64,000 bases of DNA from NCBI RefSeq assembly GCF_025949695.1, contig NZ_JAPDFL010000001.1, forward strand, positions 781,001 through 845,000, in the 5' to 3' direction. Below the pieces are notes generated by a model. The model searched no databases, was not told the DNA's origin, and worked only from the letters and a program-made list of their open reading frames with translations. The stretch comes from Pararhodobacter zhoushanensis (GTDB taxonomy: Bacteria; Pseudomonadota; Alphaproteobacteria; Rhodobacterales; Rhodobacteraceae). Position 1 is the first letter of the stretch. Each line of letters begins with the position of its first letter. Both the position numbers and the translations under genes were made by a program. Positions 16,650 through 24,451 of this stretch are shown here, one piece after another.

Positions 16650-18548
16650 ATGTCAGACACCACGGCGCGCAGGCCGCTGCGCACGGTCGTGATCGCCGTT
16701 CAGGCGGTGGGGGCCATTGTTTTGGCGCTTATCGGCATCTGGGTTGCGGGATTCGGCAGTTTCAACGAGACGCTGTTGCGCGTCGGAACCTATGCGTTGG
16801 CGGCAGCCATCGCGACCGTAACGGTGGCCGCCGTCCGGTTTGACGGCCCGAAATGGGGCCGTTGGCTGTGGGCGCTGGATATTGCCCTGCTCGCCGGTCT
16901 GGCGCTGTCGGTCACGCGTTATTTCGAGATCGGCACAGCGCTGGAAACCGGTCTGTATTTCTTTTCCAAGCAAGATATCTGGGTGGGCGTCATTGGCCTG
17001 ATCGTGTTGCTTGAGGCGACGCGCCGGGCCTTTGGCTTGCCGCTGGTTATCGTGTGTCTGCTGACGCTGGGCTATGCGCTGTATGGCGACAGCCTGCCGT
17101 GGATTTTCCGCCATGGCGGTTACTCGTTGCAGCAGGTGATGCAGGTCGTCTGGTATTCGTTCGACGGGGTGTTCGGCGGGCCGCTGTCGGTCGTGGTGAC
17201 GCTGATTCTGGTCTATATCGTCTTTGGTGCCCTGCTGGAGGGCATCGGTGCCGGGCCGGTTTTGCTGAAATTCGCCTTTGCCGCCACCGGGCGATTCCGC
17301 GGTGGCCCGGCGCATGCGGCGATTGCCGCCAGTGGCGTCTTTGGCACCATGTCCGGGTCGGTCAGCGGCAACGTGGTGGGCACCGGGGTGATGACCATTC
17401 CGATGATCATCCGCCGGGGCTTTCCGCCGCGCTATGCGGGCGGGGTTGAGGCGGCGGCCAGTGCAGGCGGGCAGTTCATGCCGCCGATCATGGGGGCTGT
17501 GGCCTTCATCATGTCGGATGTGACGGGGATTCCCTATCTGACCATCTGTATCGCGGCGTTGTTGCCCGCGCTGTTCTATTACGTCTCGCTCTTCGTGGCC
17601 GTGCATCTGGAAGCCGTGCGCCGGGGGATCGAGCCCTTGCCGAAATCCGAAATCCCCAGGATCGAGCGGAGCGACTGGTGGATGGCCTTGTGCTTTGTCA
17701 TCCCGCTGGCGGTGATGGTGACGGTACTGTTGTCCGGGCGGTCTGCCGCGATGGCCGGGTTTCTGGCCGTGCCGATTGCTGTGGTGCTGGGCTTTATCCT
17801 GAACCCCGAGCTGCGCCGCAAGCCGATGATGCTGCTCGAGGCGTTGCGGCAAGGGGGTCAGGCGTCGGCGCAGATCCTCGTTGCGGTGGCGTCCATCGGC
17901 ATCGTGATCGGTGTGATGAACATGACCGGGCTGGGCCTGCGCTTTGCCGGTGTGATCCGGGTCATCGCGGGGGATTCGCTGTTTCTGGCGCTGGTGATGA
18001 TGATGCTGGGATCGCTGGTGCTGGGCATGGGGATGCCGACGGTGCCAGCCTATCTGATCGTCATTCTGGTGATGGGGCCGGCGATCGAGCACATGGGCGT
18101 GCCGATGCTGATCGCCCACCTGTTCGTGGTCTATTACGGTGTGCTCAGCGCGATCACACCACCGGTGGCGATTGCCGCTTTTGCGGCGGCACCCATCGCA
18201 CGGGCCAATCCCGTGCTGATCGGGATCGACGCCTGCCGCGTGGCGCTGATCGGCTTCGTGATCCCCTTCGCGCTGGTCTACAACCCGTCGCTGTCGCTGG
18301 TCATCGGCTTTGACTGGGTGAGCTTTGGCTGGATCTGCCTGCGGCTGTCGCTGGCGATCTGGATGTTCTCGACCGGGTTCACCGGCGTGTCCTCGGCCCG
18401 GCTGGGCATGGCGCAACGCGCGCTGCGGCTGGCGCTGGGGTTCAGCATGCTGGTGCCCGATATCTGGGTCGAGCTGGGGGCGACGGCGCTGACGCTGGCG
18501 CTGGTGGCACACGATACGATCCGCCGCGAAAGACCCGTGGCGGCCTGA
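16650..18548 (+). CDS. TRAP transporter permease, fused DctQ-DctM (TAXI-type)
   Basis: Inner-membrane permease of 632 residues in which the small and large TRAP subunits are fused. There is an N-terminal four-helix DctQ-like part (about residues 10-130) followed by the large DctM part with about twelve segments, including the family stretch AASGVFGTMSGSVSGNVVGT. ATG 16650 follows AGGAGGAG. It uses an ion gradient and the adjacent periplasmic TAXI binding protein. Substrate unknown; glutamate, related organic acids or other carboxylates are known for such systems. Confidence 0.93.
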   Translation: MSDTTARRPLRTVVIAVQAVGAIVLALIGIWVAGFGSFNETLLRVGTYALAAAIATVTVAAVRFDGPKWGRWLWALDIALLAGLALSVTRYFEIGTALETGLYFFSKQDIWVGVIGLIVLLEATRRAFGLPLVIVCLLTLGYALYGDSLPWIFRHGGYSLQQVMQVVWYSFDGVFGGPLSVVVTLILVYIVFGALLEGIGAGPVLLKFAFAATGRFRGGPAHAAIAASGVFGTMSGSVSGNVVGTGVMTIPMIIRRGFPPRYAGGVEAAASAGGQFMPPIMGAVAFIMSDVTGIPYLTICIAALLPALFYYVSLFVAVHLEAVRRGIEPLPKSEIPRIERSDWWMALCFVIPLAVMVTVLLSGRSAAMAGFLAVPIAVVLGFILNPELRRKPMMLLEALRQGGQASAQILVAVASIGIVIGVMNMTGLGLRFAGVIRVIAGDSLFLALVMMMLGSLVLGMGMPTVPAYLIVILVMGPAIEHMGVPMLIAHLFVVYYGVLSAITPPVAIAAFAAAPIARANPVLIGIDACRVALIGFVIPFALVYNPSLSLVIGFDWVSFGWICLRLSLAIWMFSTGFTGVSSARLGMAQRALRLALGFSMLVPDIWVELGATALTLALVAHDTIRRERPVAA

Positions 18549-18592
18549 CGGAGAAAGCGGGCGGGAGGCCCGCGCAACTGGGAGAACTGACG

Positions 18593-19609
18593 ATGAAACT
18601 GAGACACACGATTGCCGGTTTCGCGCTGGGGCTGGCTGCCCTTGCCGGACCCGCTCAGGCGCAGGAATATTTCCGTCTGGCAACGCTTGGCCCCGGCTCG
18701 TCGCCCTATCTGGTGATGAGCACCTTCGCGCAGATCGTCAACGATGCGCTGCCGGATGTCGAGGTTCAGGTCAATGCCACGGGTGCCGCGACCCAGCACG
18801 CGCTGGAAGCAGGCGCGGGGCAGCTCGACTTCTTCATGTGGTCGGCCAGCGTGCACCAGCTGATGATCGGTGGTCAGGCGATGTACGCCAACATCCCGCA
18901 GGCGGCCGAGCTGTCGACGCATCTGCGCGCCGTGCTGGCTTTCCCGCTGGGGCCGTATCACATCACCACCTACGCGGATTCCGGCATCGAGTCGCTGGAT
19001 GATCTGCGCGGGCATTCCGTCTTCCTCGGCCCGCCGGGCGGCGGCGCAACGGCGATCATGCAGCGCACCGTCGAGGCGGCGACCGGGCTGGTCGCGGGCA
19101 CCGACTATGATCAGGTGCAGCTGGGGTGGGACGCCGCCGCGCAGGCGTTTCAGGACGGGCGGATCGACGTTTACATCAACTCGACGCTGGCCCCCTCGCC
19201 GGTGATCCAGCAGATGGCGCTGACCCGCGACATCCGCTTTCTGGGCCTGACGGCTGAACAACTGGCGATGCCGGGGGTGCAGGCGATCATGAACCGTCCG
19301 GGCGGTGTGCTGGTCGAGATCCCGGCGGGGATCTATGGCGACGGGCAGGTCAACACCGAAGCGGTGACGGTCCCCGGTTCGATCGTCGGCATCGGCGCAG
19401 GCGAGCATGTCGATGCGGAGGCGGTTTATGCGATGACCAAGGCCTTCTGGGAAGGGGTCGAGGGCATGGGTTCCTCGGCACCGTGGCTGCGCGCGATCCA
19501 GCTGGACCATGCGCTGGACGCGCTGAACCTGCCGCTGCATCCGGGCGCGCTGCGCTATTACGAAGAGATCGGGATGGACATCCCCGACGCGCTGCGCCCG
19601 CCGATGTAA
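18593..19609 (+). CDS. TAXI family TRAP transporter solute-binding protein
   Basis: Periplasmic binding protein, 338 residues, with signal peptide MKLRHTIAGFALGLAALAG cut after AQA. It has the TAXI-family layout, with FRLATLGPGSSPYLVMSTFAQ at the start of the mature protein and the GPPGGGAT loop near residue 145. It follows the fused permease by 44 bases and completes the transporter. The substrate cannot be predicted. Confidence 0.93.
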   Translation: MKLRHTIAGFALGLAALAGPAQAQEYFRLATLGPGSSPYLVMSTFAQIVNDALPDVEVQVNATGAATQHALEAGAGQLDFFMWSASVHQLMIGGQAMYANIPQAAELSTHLRAVLAFPLGPYHITTYADSGIESLDDLRGHSVFLGPPGGGATAIMQRTVEAATGLVAGTDYDQVQLGWDAAAQAFQDGRIDVYINSTLAPSPVIQQMALTRDIRFLGLTAEQLAMPGVQAIMNRPGGVLVEIPAGIYGDGQVNTEAVTVPGSIVGIGAGEHVDAEAVYAMTKAFWEGVEGMGSSAPWLRAIQLDHALDALNLPLHPGALRYYEEIGMDIPDALRPPM

Positions 19610-19633
19610 GCGAGCCGGGTTGAAGGCGATAGG

Positions 19634-19660
19634 ACGGGGGCGGGCGACTGCCCCCGTTTT
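19634..19660 (+). terminator. intrinsic terminator of the TRAP operon
   Basis: ACGGGGGC/GCCCCCGT stem with an 8-base loop followed by TTTT, 24 bases after the binding-protein stop. Confidence 0.8.
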
Positions 19661-19699
19661 GCTTGGCCCCGTTTTGCGTGTCCCATTTTGCGTGACAGC

Positions 19700-19753
19700 G
19701 GTGCGCTGAAGCGCACCCTACCCCAAGCCGTGTAGGGTGCGCTTCAGCGCACC
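19700..19753. repeat. inverted pair of GGTGCGCT palindromic elements
   Basis: Two copies in opposite orientation: GGTGCGCTGAAGCGCACC then CTA, a 12-base spacer, then TAG and the same palindrome reversed. Each copy is itself a hairpin and the pair forms a 21-bp inverted repeat. The right copy supplies the last codons and TGA stop of the minus-strand tetR gene. Confidence 0.92.
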
Positions 19754-20352
19754 GATCCGGGCACCAGTCCGAGATAGCCGTTGGCGGCGCGCGTCATCCG
19801 CGCGGCCAGCGCCACGGTGTCGCTGTCGCCCGCCATCACCGCCGCATCGGCCCAGCCGTTCACCATCGCCGCCAGATCGAACGCCGCTTGTCGCGGGTCC
19901 GCGACGCCGCGTTGCGCCAGCACTTTCACCACCAGCGCGTCGATCTGCGCCTTGAGCGCGGCGGTTTCCGCATCCAGCGCCAGTGTCTTTTCCGCCGCCT
20001 CCAGCCGCTGCGCCAGCAAAGGGCGGTGCGCGTGGTGCTTGAGCGAGGCCGCGATCAGCAGCGGCACCGTGGCGCGCAGGTCCAGCCCCTCGGCCAGCAG
20101 CGCTGCCGCGTTCAGATCCGCCAGCAACGCGGCGCGCTGGGCGCGGACCAGTTCGGCAAGGATCGCCTGTTTGTCGGGGTAGTACTGGTACAGCGAGCCG
20201 ATAGAGACGCCCGCCCGCTCGGCGATGCGATTCGTGGTCAGGGACTCGGGCCCCGCGCTTTCCAGAATGCGAGCCGTGGCTTCAAGGATCGCGGCGCAGG
20301 TGGCTTGCGCGCGGTGTTGGCGAGGGGATTTTCGCGGGGTTGGGGCGGTCAT
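19744..20352 (-). CDS. TetR family transcriptional regulator
   Basis: 202-residue repressor-type protein. The N-terminal helix-turn-helix (about residues 15-65) reads ILEATARILESAGPES...IAERAGVSIGSLYQYYPDK, which is canonical TetR. The C-terminal ligand domain is of the AcrR-like class. It is divergent from darcynin and an SDR gene with 67 bases between, so those are its likely targets. The final residues and stop lie inside a palindromic repeat, so the original C-terminus may have been altered. Confidence 0.9.
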   Translation of the reverse strand: MTAPTPRKSPRQHRAQATCAAILEATARILESAGPESLTTNRIAERAGVSIGSLYQYYPDKQAILAELVRAQRAALLADLNAAALLAEGLDLRATVPLLIAASLKHHAHRPLLAQRLEAAEKTLALDAETAALKAQIDALVVKVLAQRGVADPRQAAFDLAAMVNGWADAAVMAGDSDTVALAARMTRAANGYLGLVPGSVR

Positions 20353-20419
20353 GGGATGCGAGTTGGAAAGCTGAAAGATTGCTCACATTCTGCCTTTCAT
20401 CCGATGAGAGGACAAGCTG

Positions 20420-20743
20420 ATGACCCTGACGTTCTTCCTTCTGCTCCGCGCCCGTCCCGAATGGCTGGCCCTTCCCCGCGATCAGCGCAATGCGCTGGGG
20501 GCCGAGGTGCTGGCGGCAACTGGCCTCGCCGGGCTTGGCCCGGTGCGGTTCTTCGATGCCGAGGCGTTCGGCACCCAGTGCTCGGATGTCTTGATGGTCG
20601 AGACCGCCGATCTGCCCGGCTGGTCCCGCGCCATCGACCGGCTGCGCGATTCGGCGCTGCTCAGCGTGCCCTATTTCGAGCTGGTCGCGATCGTGCCCGC
20701 CCTTGAAGACGGTTTTCGCCGCTATGCCCCCGAGGCCGCGTGA
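20420..20743 (+). CDS. darcynin family protein
   Basis: Small soluble protein of 107 residues matching the darcynin family (MTLTFFLLLRARPEWLALP, a central VRFFDAEAF, and a C-terminal FELVAIVPALEDGFRRY). The family fold resembles a dimeric alpha-beta barrel. Its biochemical role is not established. The gene is translationally coupled to the SDR gene (TGATG) and divergent from tetR. Confidence 0.8.
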   Translation: MTLTFFLLLRARPEWLALPRDQRNALGAEVLAATGLAGLGPVRFFDAEAFGTQCSDVLMVETADLPGWSRAIDRLRDSALLSVPYFELVAIVPALEDGFRRYAPEAA

Positions 20744-21447
20744 TGGTTTTCGCGGGAAAGGTCGTGTTGCTGACCGGCGCGTCGCGCGGGATCGGGCGGG
20801 CGATGGCCGCGCAATTGGCCGAGGCCGGTGCGCAGGTGCTGGCAGTGGCGCGCCAGCCGGTGCCGGGGTTTGACAGCTTTGCTGTCGATCTGGCCGAGCC
20901 GGGCGCGGCCGAAGCGGTGGCCGCGTGGGTGGCGCGTTCGCATCCCGACTGCTCGGTCCTGATCAACAACGCCGCCGTGATGGAGCACACCCGCTACACC
21001 ACCACCGACCCCGCCCATGCCGCCGCGATCCGGCGCGAGGTGGCGATCAATCTGACCGCGCCCATCAGCCTGTGTGTGGCGATGCTGCCGCATCTGCCGC
21101 CGGGTGCGGTGATCTGCAACGTCACCTCGGGGCTGGCGATCCAGCCGACAGCTGAGGCTGCGACCTATTGCGCCACCAAGGCCGGTTTGCGCGCCTTCAC
21201 CAAGGCGCTGCGCTATCAGTTGGACGATGCGCGGCGCGGCATTCAAGTGAGCGAGGCGATCATGACGCTGGTCGACACCACGCTGTCGCTTGGCGATCCC
21301 TTGCGAAAACTCTCGCCCGAGGCGGCGGCGCGCGCGGTTCTGGCGGGGATCGCGGCAGGCAAGCGCGAGATCTGGGTCGAGCGCACGAAACTGCTGCGGG
21401 TGGTCAACCGGGTCTCGCCGGGCATGGCCGCGCGGATCTTGCGATAG
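20743..21447 (+). CDS. SDR family oxidoreductase
   Basis: NAD(P)-dependent short-chain dehydrogenase, 234 residues from ATG 20743. Cofactor motif TGASRGIG is at residues 11-18, NNAA near 77, and the catalytic Tyr and Lys lie in YCATK. Resembles the DltE-like subgroup. The start overlaps the darcynin stop. Substrate unknown; a joint role with darcynin under TetR control is inference. Confidence 0.88.
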   Translation: MVFAGKVVLLTGASRGIGRAMAAQLAEAGAQVLAVARQPVPGFDSFAVDLAEPGAAEAVAAWVARSHPDCSVLINNAAVMEHTRYTTTDPAHAAAIRREVAINLTAPISLCVAMLPHLPPGAVICNVTSGLAIQPTAEAATYCATKAGLRAFTKALRYQLDDARRGIQVSEAIMTLVDTTLSLGDPLRKLSPEAAARAVLAGIAAGKREIWVERTKLLRVVNRVSPGMAARILR

Positions 21448-21453
21448 GCGGGG

Positions 21454-22185
21454 TCAGCGGTGCAGCAGGTAGATGTCCATGATCCACCCGTGCTGTGCCC
21501 TGAGTGCGGCGCGGGTGTCGAGGATCTGCTGCGCGACCTCGGCCAGCGGCCCGTGGATCAGCGCCTCATGCGGCATGCCCAGATAGGCACCCCACCAGAT
21601 CGTCACCCCCTGCGGGTCCAGCGTTGAGAACGCCCCGCCCGCATCCAGCATCACCGCCACGGCATCCGCGTCCGCCGGCCAGCCCGCGTCGCGCAGCCGT
21701 CGCCCGGTGGTGATCACCACCGGCGCGCCGAGGTCGTTGAGCGGGATGGCATGCGCCGCCGTCAGCACCGAGAGCGAGGTCACGCCCGGCACCACGCGCG
21801 GCGTGATCCCCAGCCGGGCCGCGATGCGCAGGGTGGAATCGTAAAGGGACGGATCGCCCCAGACCAGCAGCGCCACGCGCCCGCCACCCGGCAGATGCGC
21901 GTCGATCGTGGCTTTCCAGCAGGCGGCGATGGCGTCATGCCAGTCGTTGACCGCATCGAGATAGGCGGTCTTGGCGTCGCGCAGCGGCAGGTCGAACTCG
22001 ACCACGCGCGACAGGTCGCTCAGGTGGGTCGCGCAGATCTGGCGGCGCAGGTCCGCCAGATCGCTTTTCTCATCGCCCTTGCGGGGCAGAAGGATCAGAT
22101 CGGCTTGCGACATCGCCCGGATCGCCGCCAAAGTGACGTGATCAGGGTTGCCGGTGCCGATGCCGATCAGATCCAGCGCGATCAT
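21454..22185 (-). CDS. cobF: precorrin-6A synthase (deacetylating)
   Basis: Methylates C-1 of precorrin-5 and releases acetate in the aerobic cobalamin pathway. 243 residues of the tetrapyrrole methylase fold: N-terminal IGIGTGNPDHVT, the LLVWGDPSLYDST loop, and VVPGVTSLSVL. ATG 22185 overlaps the cbtA stop (ATGA). It stands at the end of the cbtB-cbtA-cobF transcript, so it should be controlled by riboswitch 1. Confidence 0.94.
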   Translation of the reverse strand: MIALDLIGIGTGNPDHVTLAAIRAMSQADLILLPRKGDEKSDLADLRRQICATHLSDLSRVVEFDLPLRDAKTAYLDAVNDWHDAIAACWKATIDAHLPGGGRVALLVWGDPSLYDSTLRIAARLGITPRVVPGVTSLSVLTAAHAIPLNDLGAPVVITTGRRLRDAGWPADADAVAVMLDAGGAFSTLDPQGVTIWWGAYLGMPHEALIHGPLAEVAQQILDTRAALRAQHGWIMDIYLLHR

Positions 22186-22904
22186 GCTGCCGCGCCACGG
22201 TCCCATTGCCGCCCGGCCAGCCAGCCCAGCACAACCCAGACCGCCAGACCAACGCCCAGCACGCGCGACGAGAAGATCGCGCCGACTTCGGTCGGGGCAT
22301 AGCCGTAATAGGCATCCAGCAGCGGCGCGCCGATGACATGCGGCAGGGCCAGCAACACGATCCCGGCCACGACGGTCAGGATGCTGCGCCCGTAAGCCAG
22401 CAAGGCCAGCCCGCCGCCGGTGGCGACAACCGTGCTCCACCACCAGATCTGGCGCGCGGTCAGATCCGCAGCAGCGCTGCCCGGCAGCTCGGGGGCCAGC
22501 CCCATGCCCGGCGCCATCTGGAACGCGACAAACCCGGCCAGACCCCAGAGCGCCCCTTCGGTCGCGGTGATCTTGCGGCCGAACTGCGACGCGATGGCGA
22601 AACCAGCGGTCAGCAGCATGCCGTAGGCGACATAGAGCAGCACCGTGAAGCCCACCGTCAGCGCATTGCGCTGCAGCACGCTCGGCTCATCGCCATGCTC
22701 GTGGCTGCCGTGATCATGCTGGTCGGCGGCGGCATGATCCTCGGTGGCGTGATCGGCAGGCGTCTGGAAATGCACCAGCTCGCCGGTTTCATATTGTTCG
22801 CCCAGCAGGATATAGCTTTGGACAAACGCGAAATGCAGCACGGCTGCAAGCAGCCCCGCCGCAATACCGGCGATCAACGCGCCGGTCATCATTTTTTGAA
22901 ACAT
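22182..22904 (-). CDS. cbtA: CbtA family cobalt transporter subunit
   Basis: Inner-membrane protein of 240 residues with about five to six membrane segments. A histidine- and aspartate-rich loop (about residues 50-75, with HDHGSHEHGD) is expected for Co2+ capture. Homologous to CbtA, which with CbtB is a predicted cobalt importer controlled by B12 riboswitches. It starts 15 bases after cbtB and overlaps cobF. Confidence 0.92.
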   Translation of the reverse strand: MFQKMMTGALIAGIAAGLLAAVLHFAFVQSYILLGEQYETGELVHFQTPADHATEDHAAADQHDHGSHEHGDEPSVLQRNALTVGFTVLLYVAYGMLLTAGFAIASQFGRKITATEGALWGLAGFVAFQMAPGMGLAPELPGSAAADLTARQIWWWSTVVATGGGLALLAYGRSILTVVAGIVLLALPHVIGAPLLDAYYGYAPTEVGAIFSSRVLGVGLAVWVVLGWLAGRQWDRGAAA

Positions 22905-22919
22905 TGTTGGCGGCGCTGT

Positions 22920-23084
22920 TCAGTGGCAGGGGAAGCCGGTGGCGTGACGCATGTCATGCGCCGCGTCATGCAGGGTCGCCGATTGCGCGTGGCCCACGGC
23001 CAGCAGCACAGTCAGACCGATCACCGCCATGCCAAGGATCGGGGCCAGCAGCGATTGGGTCTTGGTTTGGGTCGTCGTGGTCAT
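22920..23084 (-). CDS. cbtB: CbtB family cobalt transporter subunit
   Basis: Very small membrane protein (54 residues): one hydrophobic helix (SLLAPILGMAVIGLTVLLAVG) and a histidine-rich C-terminus HDAAHDMRHATGFPCH, the diagnostic CbtB layout. AAGGAGAG lies just ahead of ATG 23084. It is the first gene after riboswitch 1. Confidence 0.92.
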   Translation of the reverse strand: MTTTTQTKTQSLLAPILGMAVIGLTVLLAVGHAQSATLHDAAHDMRHATGFPCH

Positions 23085-23129
23085 GTTTGCTCTCCTTGCC
23101 GTCCCTCCGACGGCGATTTCCAGTTCTCG

Positions 23130-23292
23130 CGTGTCGGGCCGGTCTCCTGGCTCGCGGGTCGCTGCGGACTGCCGCCTTCCCGTCCCGGATGGAACAGTGG
23201 CATGATGGCAGCCAGCTCGTCGCTGACAGTCGCGGGGGCGGCCGGGGCATTTCACCCCGTTCCCGTTTCAGCCCCAAGGCGGGGCACCTGAC
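23130..23292 (-). promoter_or_regulatory. cobalamin riboswitch 1 (controls cbtB-cbtA-cobF)
   Basis: On the minus strand, from 5' to 3': GGTGCC (23288-23283), an AACGGGAAC-type core, GGTG followed by CCGCCCCCGCGACTGT, a GCCACTG element (23201-23195), GGGAAGG, and the B12 box GAGCCAGGAGACCGGCCC (23153-23136). All conserved core elements of the adenosylcobalamin riboswitch are present. It lies about 50 bases ahead of cbtB, so it probably shuts off cobalt uptake and cobF when B12 is abundant. Confidence 0.93.
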
Positions 23293-23381
23293 GCGTTCAC
23301 AATTGCCGGAAGAGGCCCTCGCGGTCAAGGCGGATCGCGGCACTGCGGCAGCCGTTCGCGACGTTTGGGGGATTGGTGTCG

Positions 23382-23699
23382 CTATCCGGGGATGCGGGCC
23401 AGCGCCTTGAAGCGCAGAGCGCCCAGCGGGCGGGCATCGGCGAACTGCCCGTCGGGGGACCGGGCGTAGAGCTGGGCGAAGCGGGTGAGGTCATCGAGGT
23501 CTGCCTCGGTCAGATCGCCGAACAGATAGGCCGTCTTGCCGGGCGCGCGAAATGCCACCGAGGACGGGCGCGTGCAGCCCGAGAGGCACTCGACCGTGGT
23601 CACCTCGGCGGCGACGCCTGCCGCGTCCAGCGCCTGTGCCAGCCTTGGCGCAAAGCCCCCGCGCCCCAAAGCGCAGGTGTGGCACAGGGTGACCTTCAT
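23382..23699 (-). CDS. DUF1636 family protein (ferredoxin-like metal-binding)
   Basis: 105-residue protein with a thioredoxin-like ferredoxin pattern: CHTC near the N-terminus and CLSGCTRPSSVAFRAPGK in the middle. These cysteines could hold an iron-sulfur cluster or another metal. It is coupled to cobA by ATGA. A second DUF1636 gene lies at 36404-36760 directly behind riboswitch 2, so the family is tied to B12 synthesis here. The biochemical role is unknown. Confidence 0.85.
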   Translation of the reverse strand: MKVTLCHTCALGRGGFAPRLAQALDAAGVAAEVTTVECLSGCTRPSSVAFRAPGKTAYLFGDLTEADLDDLTRFAQLYARSPDGQFADARPLGALRFKALARIPG

Positions 23700-24412
23700 T
23701 CCGACAGCGGCCCGTACAGGATCAACCCCGGCGCACGCGCGTCGGCCTGCTCGAGCACCGCCGCCAGCCCGGCCACGGTCGAGCGGGTCAGGCGCTGGTC
23801 GGGGTGGCTGACATTTTCCGCCAGCAGGGCAGGGGTGTCGCCGGGCAGGCCTGCCGCCAGAAGCATCCCGGCCAGCCTCGCGAAGGTGCGCTTGGGCATG
23901 AAGACCACGGTGGTCGCCTGCGGATCGGCCAGCGCAGCAAGGTTGAGCCCCTCGGGCAGCCCCCCGGTCACATCATGCCCGGTCACATACTGCACCCGCC
24001 GCGCCTCCAGCCGCCGGGTCAGCGGGATGCCCGCCGCTGCCGCCGCCGCCGAGGCCGAGGTGATGCCGGGAATGATCTCGAACCCGATCCCCGCCGCCCG
24101 CAGCGCGGTGATCTCTTCCTCAAGCCGCCCGAAAATCCCCGGATCGCCCGATTTCAGCCGCACCACCCGCGCGCCGCCTTGCGCGTAATCGACCAACAAT
24201 CGGCTGACATGGTCCTGCTTGGGCGAGGGGCGGCCCGCCCGCTTGCCCACCGCGACCAGTTCGGCCGCCGGGTTCGCCAGCTCCAGAATCGCCCCTGCAG
24301 ACAGGTCATCAAACAAGATCGCCTCGGCGGCTTTTATCCGGTTCACCGCCTTCACGGTCAACAACTCAGGATCGCCCGGCCCCGACCCGACAAAGGACAC
24401 GAACCCGCTCAT
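23696..24412 (-). CDS. cobA: uroporphyrinogen-III C-methyltransferase
   Basis: Makes precorrin-2 by SAM-dependent methylation at C-2 and C-7, the entry to cobalamin. 238 residues. The motif VGSGPGDPELLTVKA at the N-terminus, VRLKSGDPGIFGR near residue 85, and IIPGITSASAAAAAAGIPLT are canonical. Start 24412; the 3' end overlaps DUF1636. A single-domain SUMT, not fused to CysG domains. Confidence 0.95.
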   Translation of the reverse strand: MSGFVSFVGSGPGDPELLTVKAVNRIKAAEAILFDDLSAGAILELANPAAELVAVGKRAGRPSPKQDHVSRLLVDYAQGGARVVRLKSGDPGIFGRLEEEITALRAAGIGFEIIPGITSASAAAAAAGIPLTRRLEARRVQYVTGHDVTGGLPEGLNLAALADPQATTVVFMPKRTFARLAGMLLAAGLPGDTPALLAENVSHPDQRLTRSTVAGLAAVLEQADARAPGLILYGPLSE

Positions 24413-24419
24413 CCCCGCC

Positions 24420-24442
24420 CTTTCATCTTGCTGACAATACGC
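24420..24442 (-). repeat. 3'-end core motif after cobB
   Basis: Minus strand GCGTATTGTCA then GCAAGATGAAAG, ten bases after the cobB stop and eight bases ahead of cobA. The TATTG variant and the absence of a GC-rich hairpin make this a degenerate member. Confidence 0.6.
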
Positions 24443-24451
24443 ATCTTTTTC

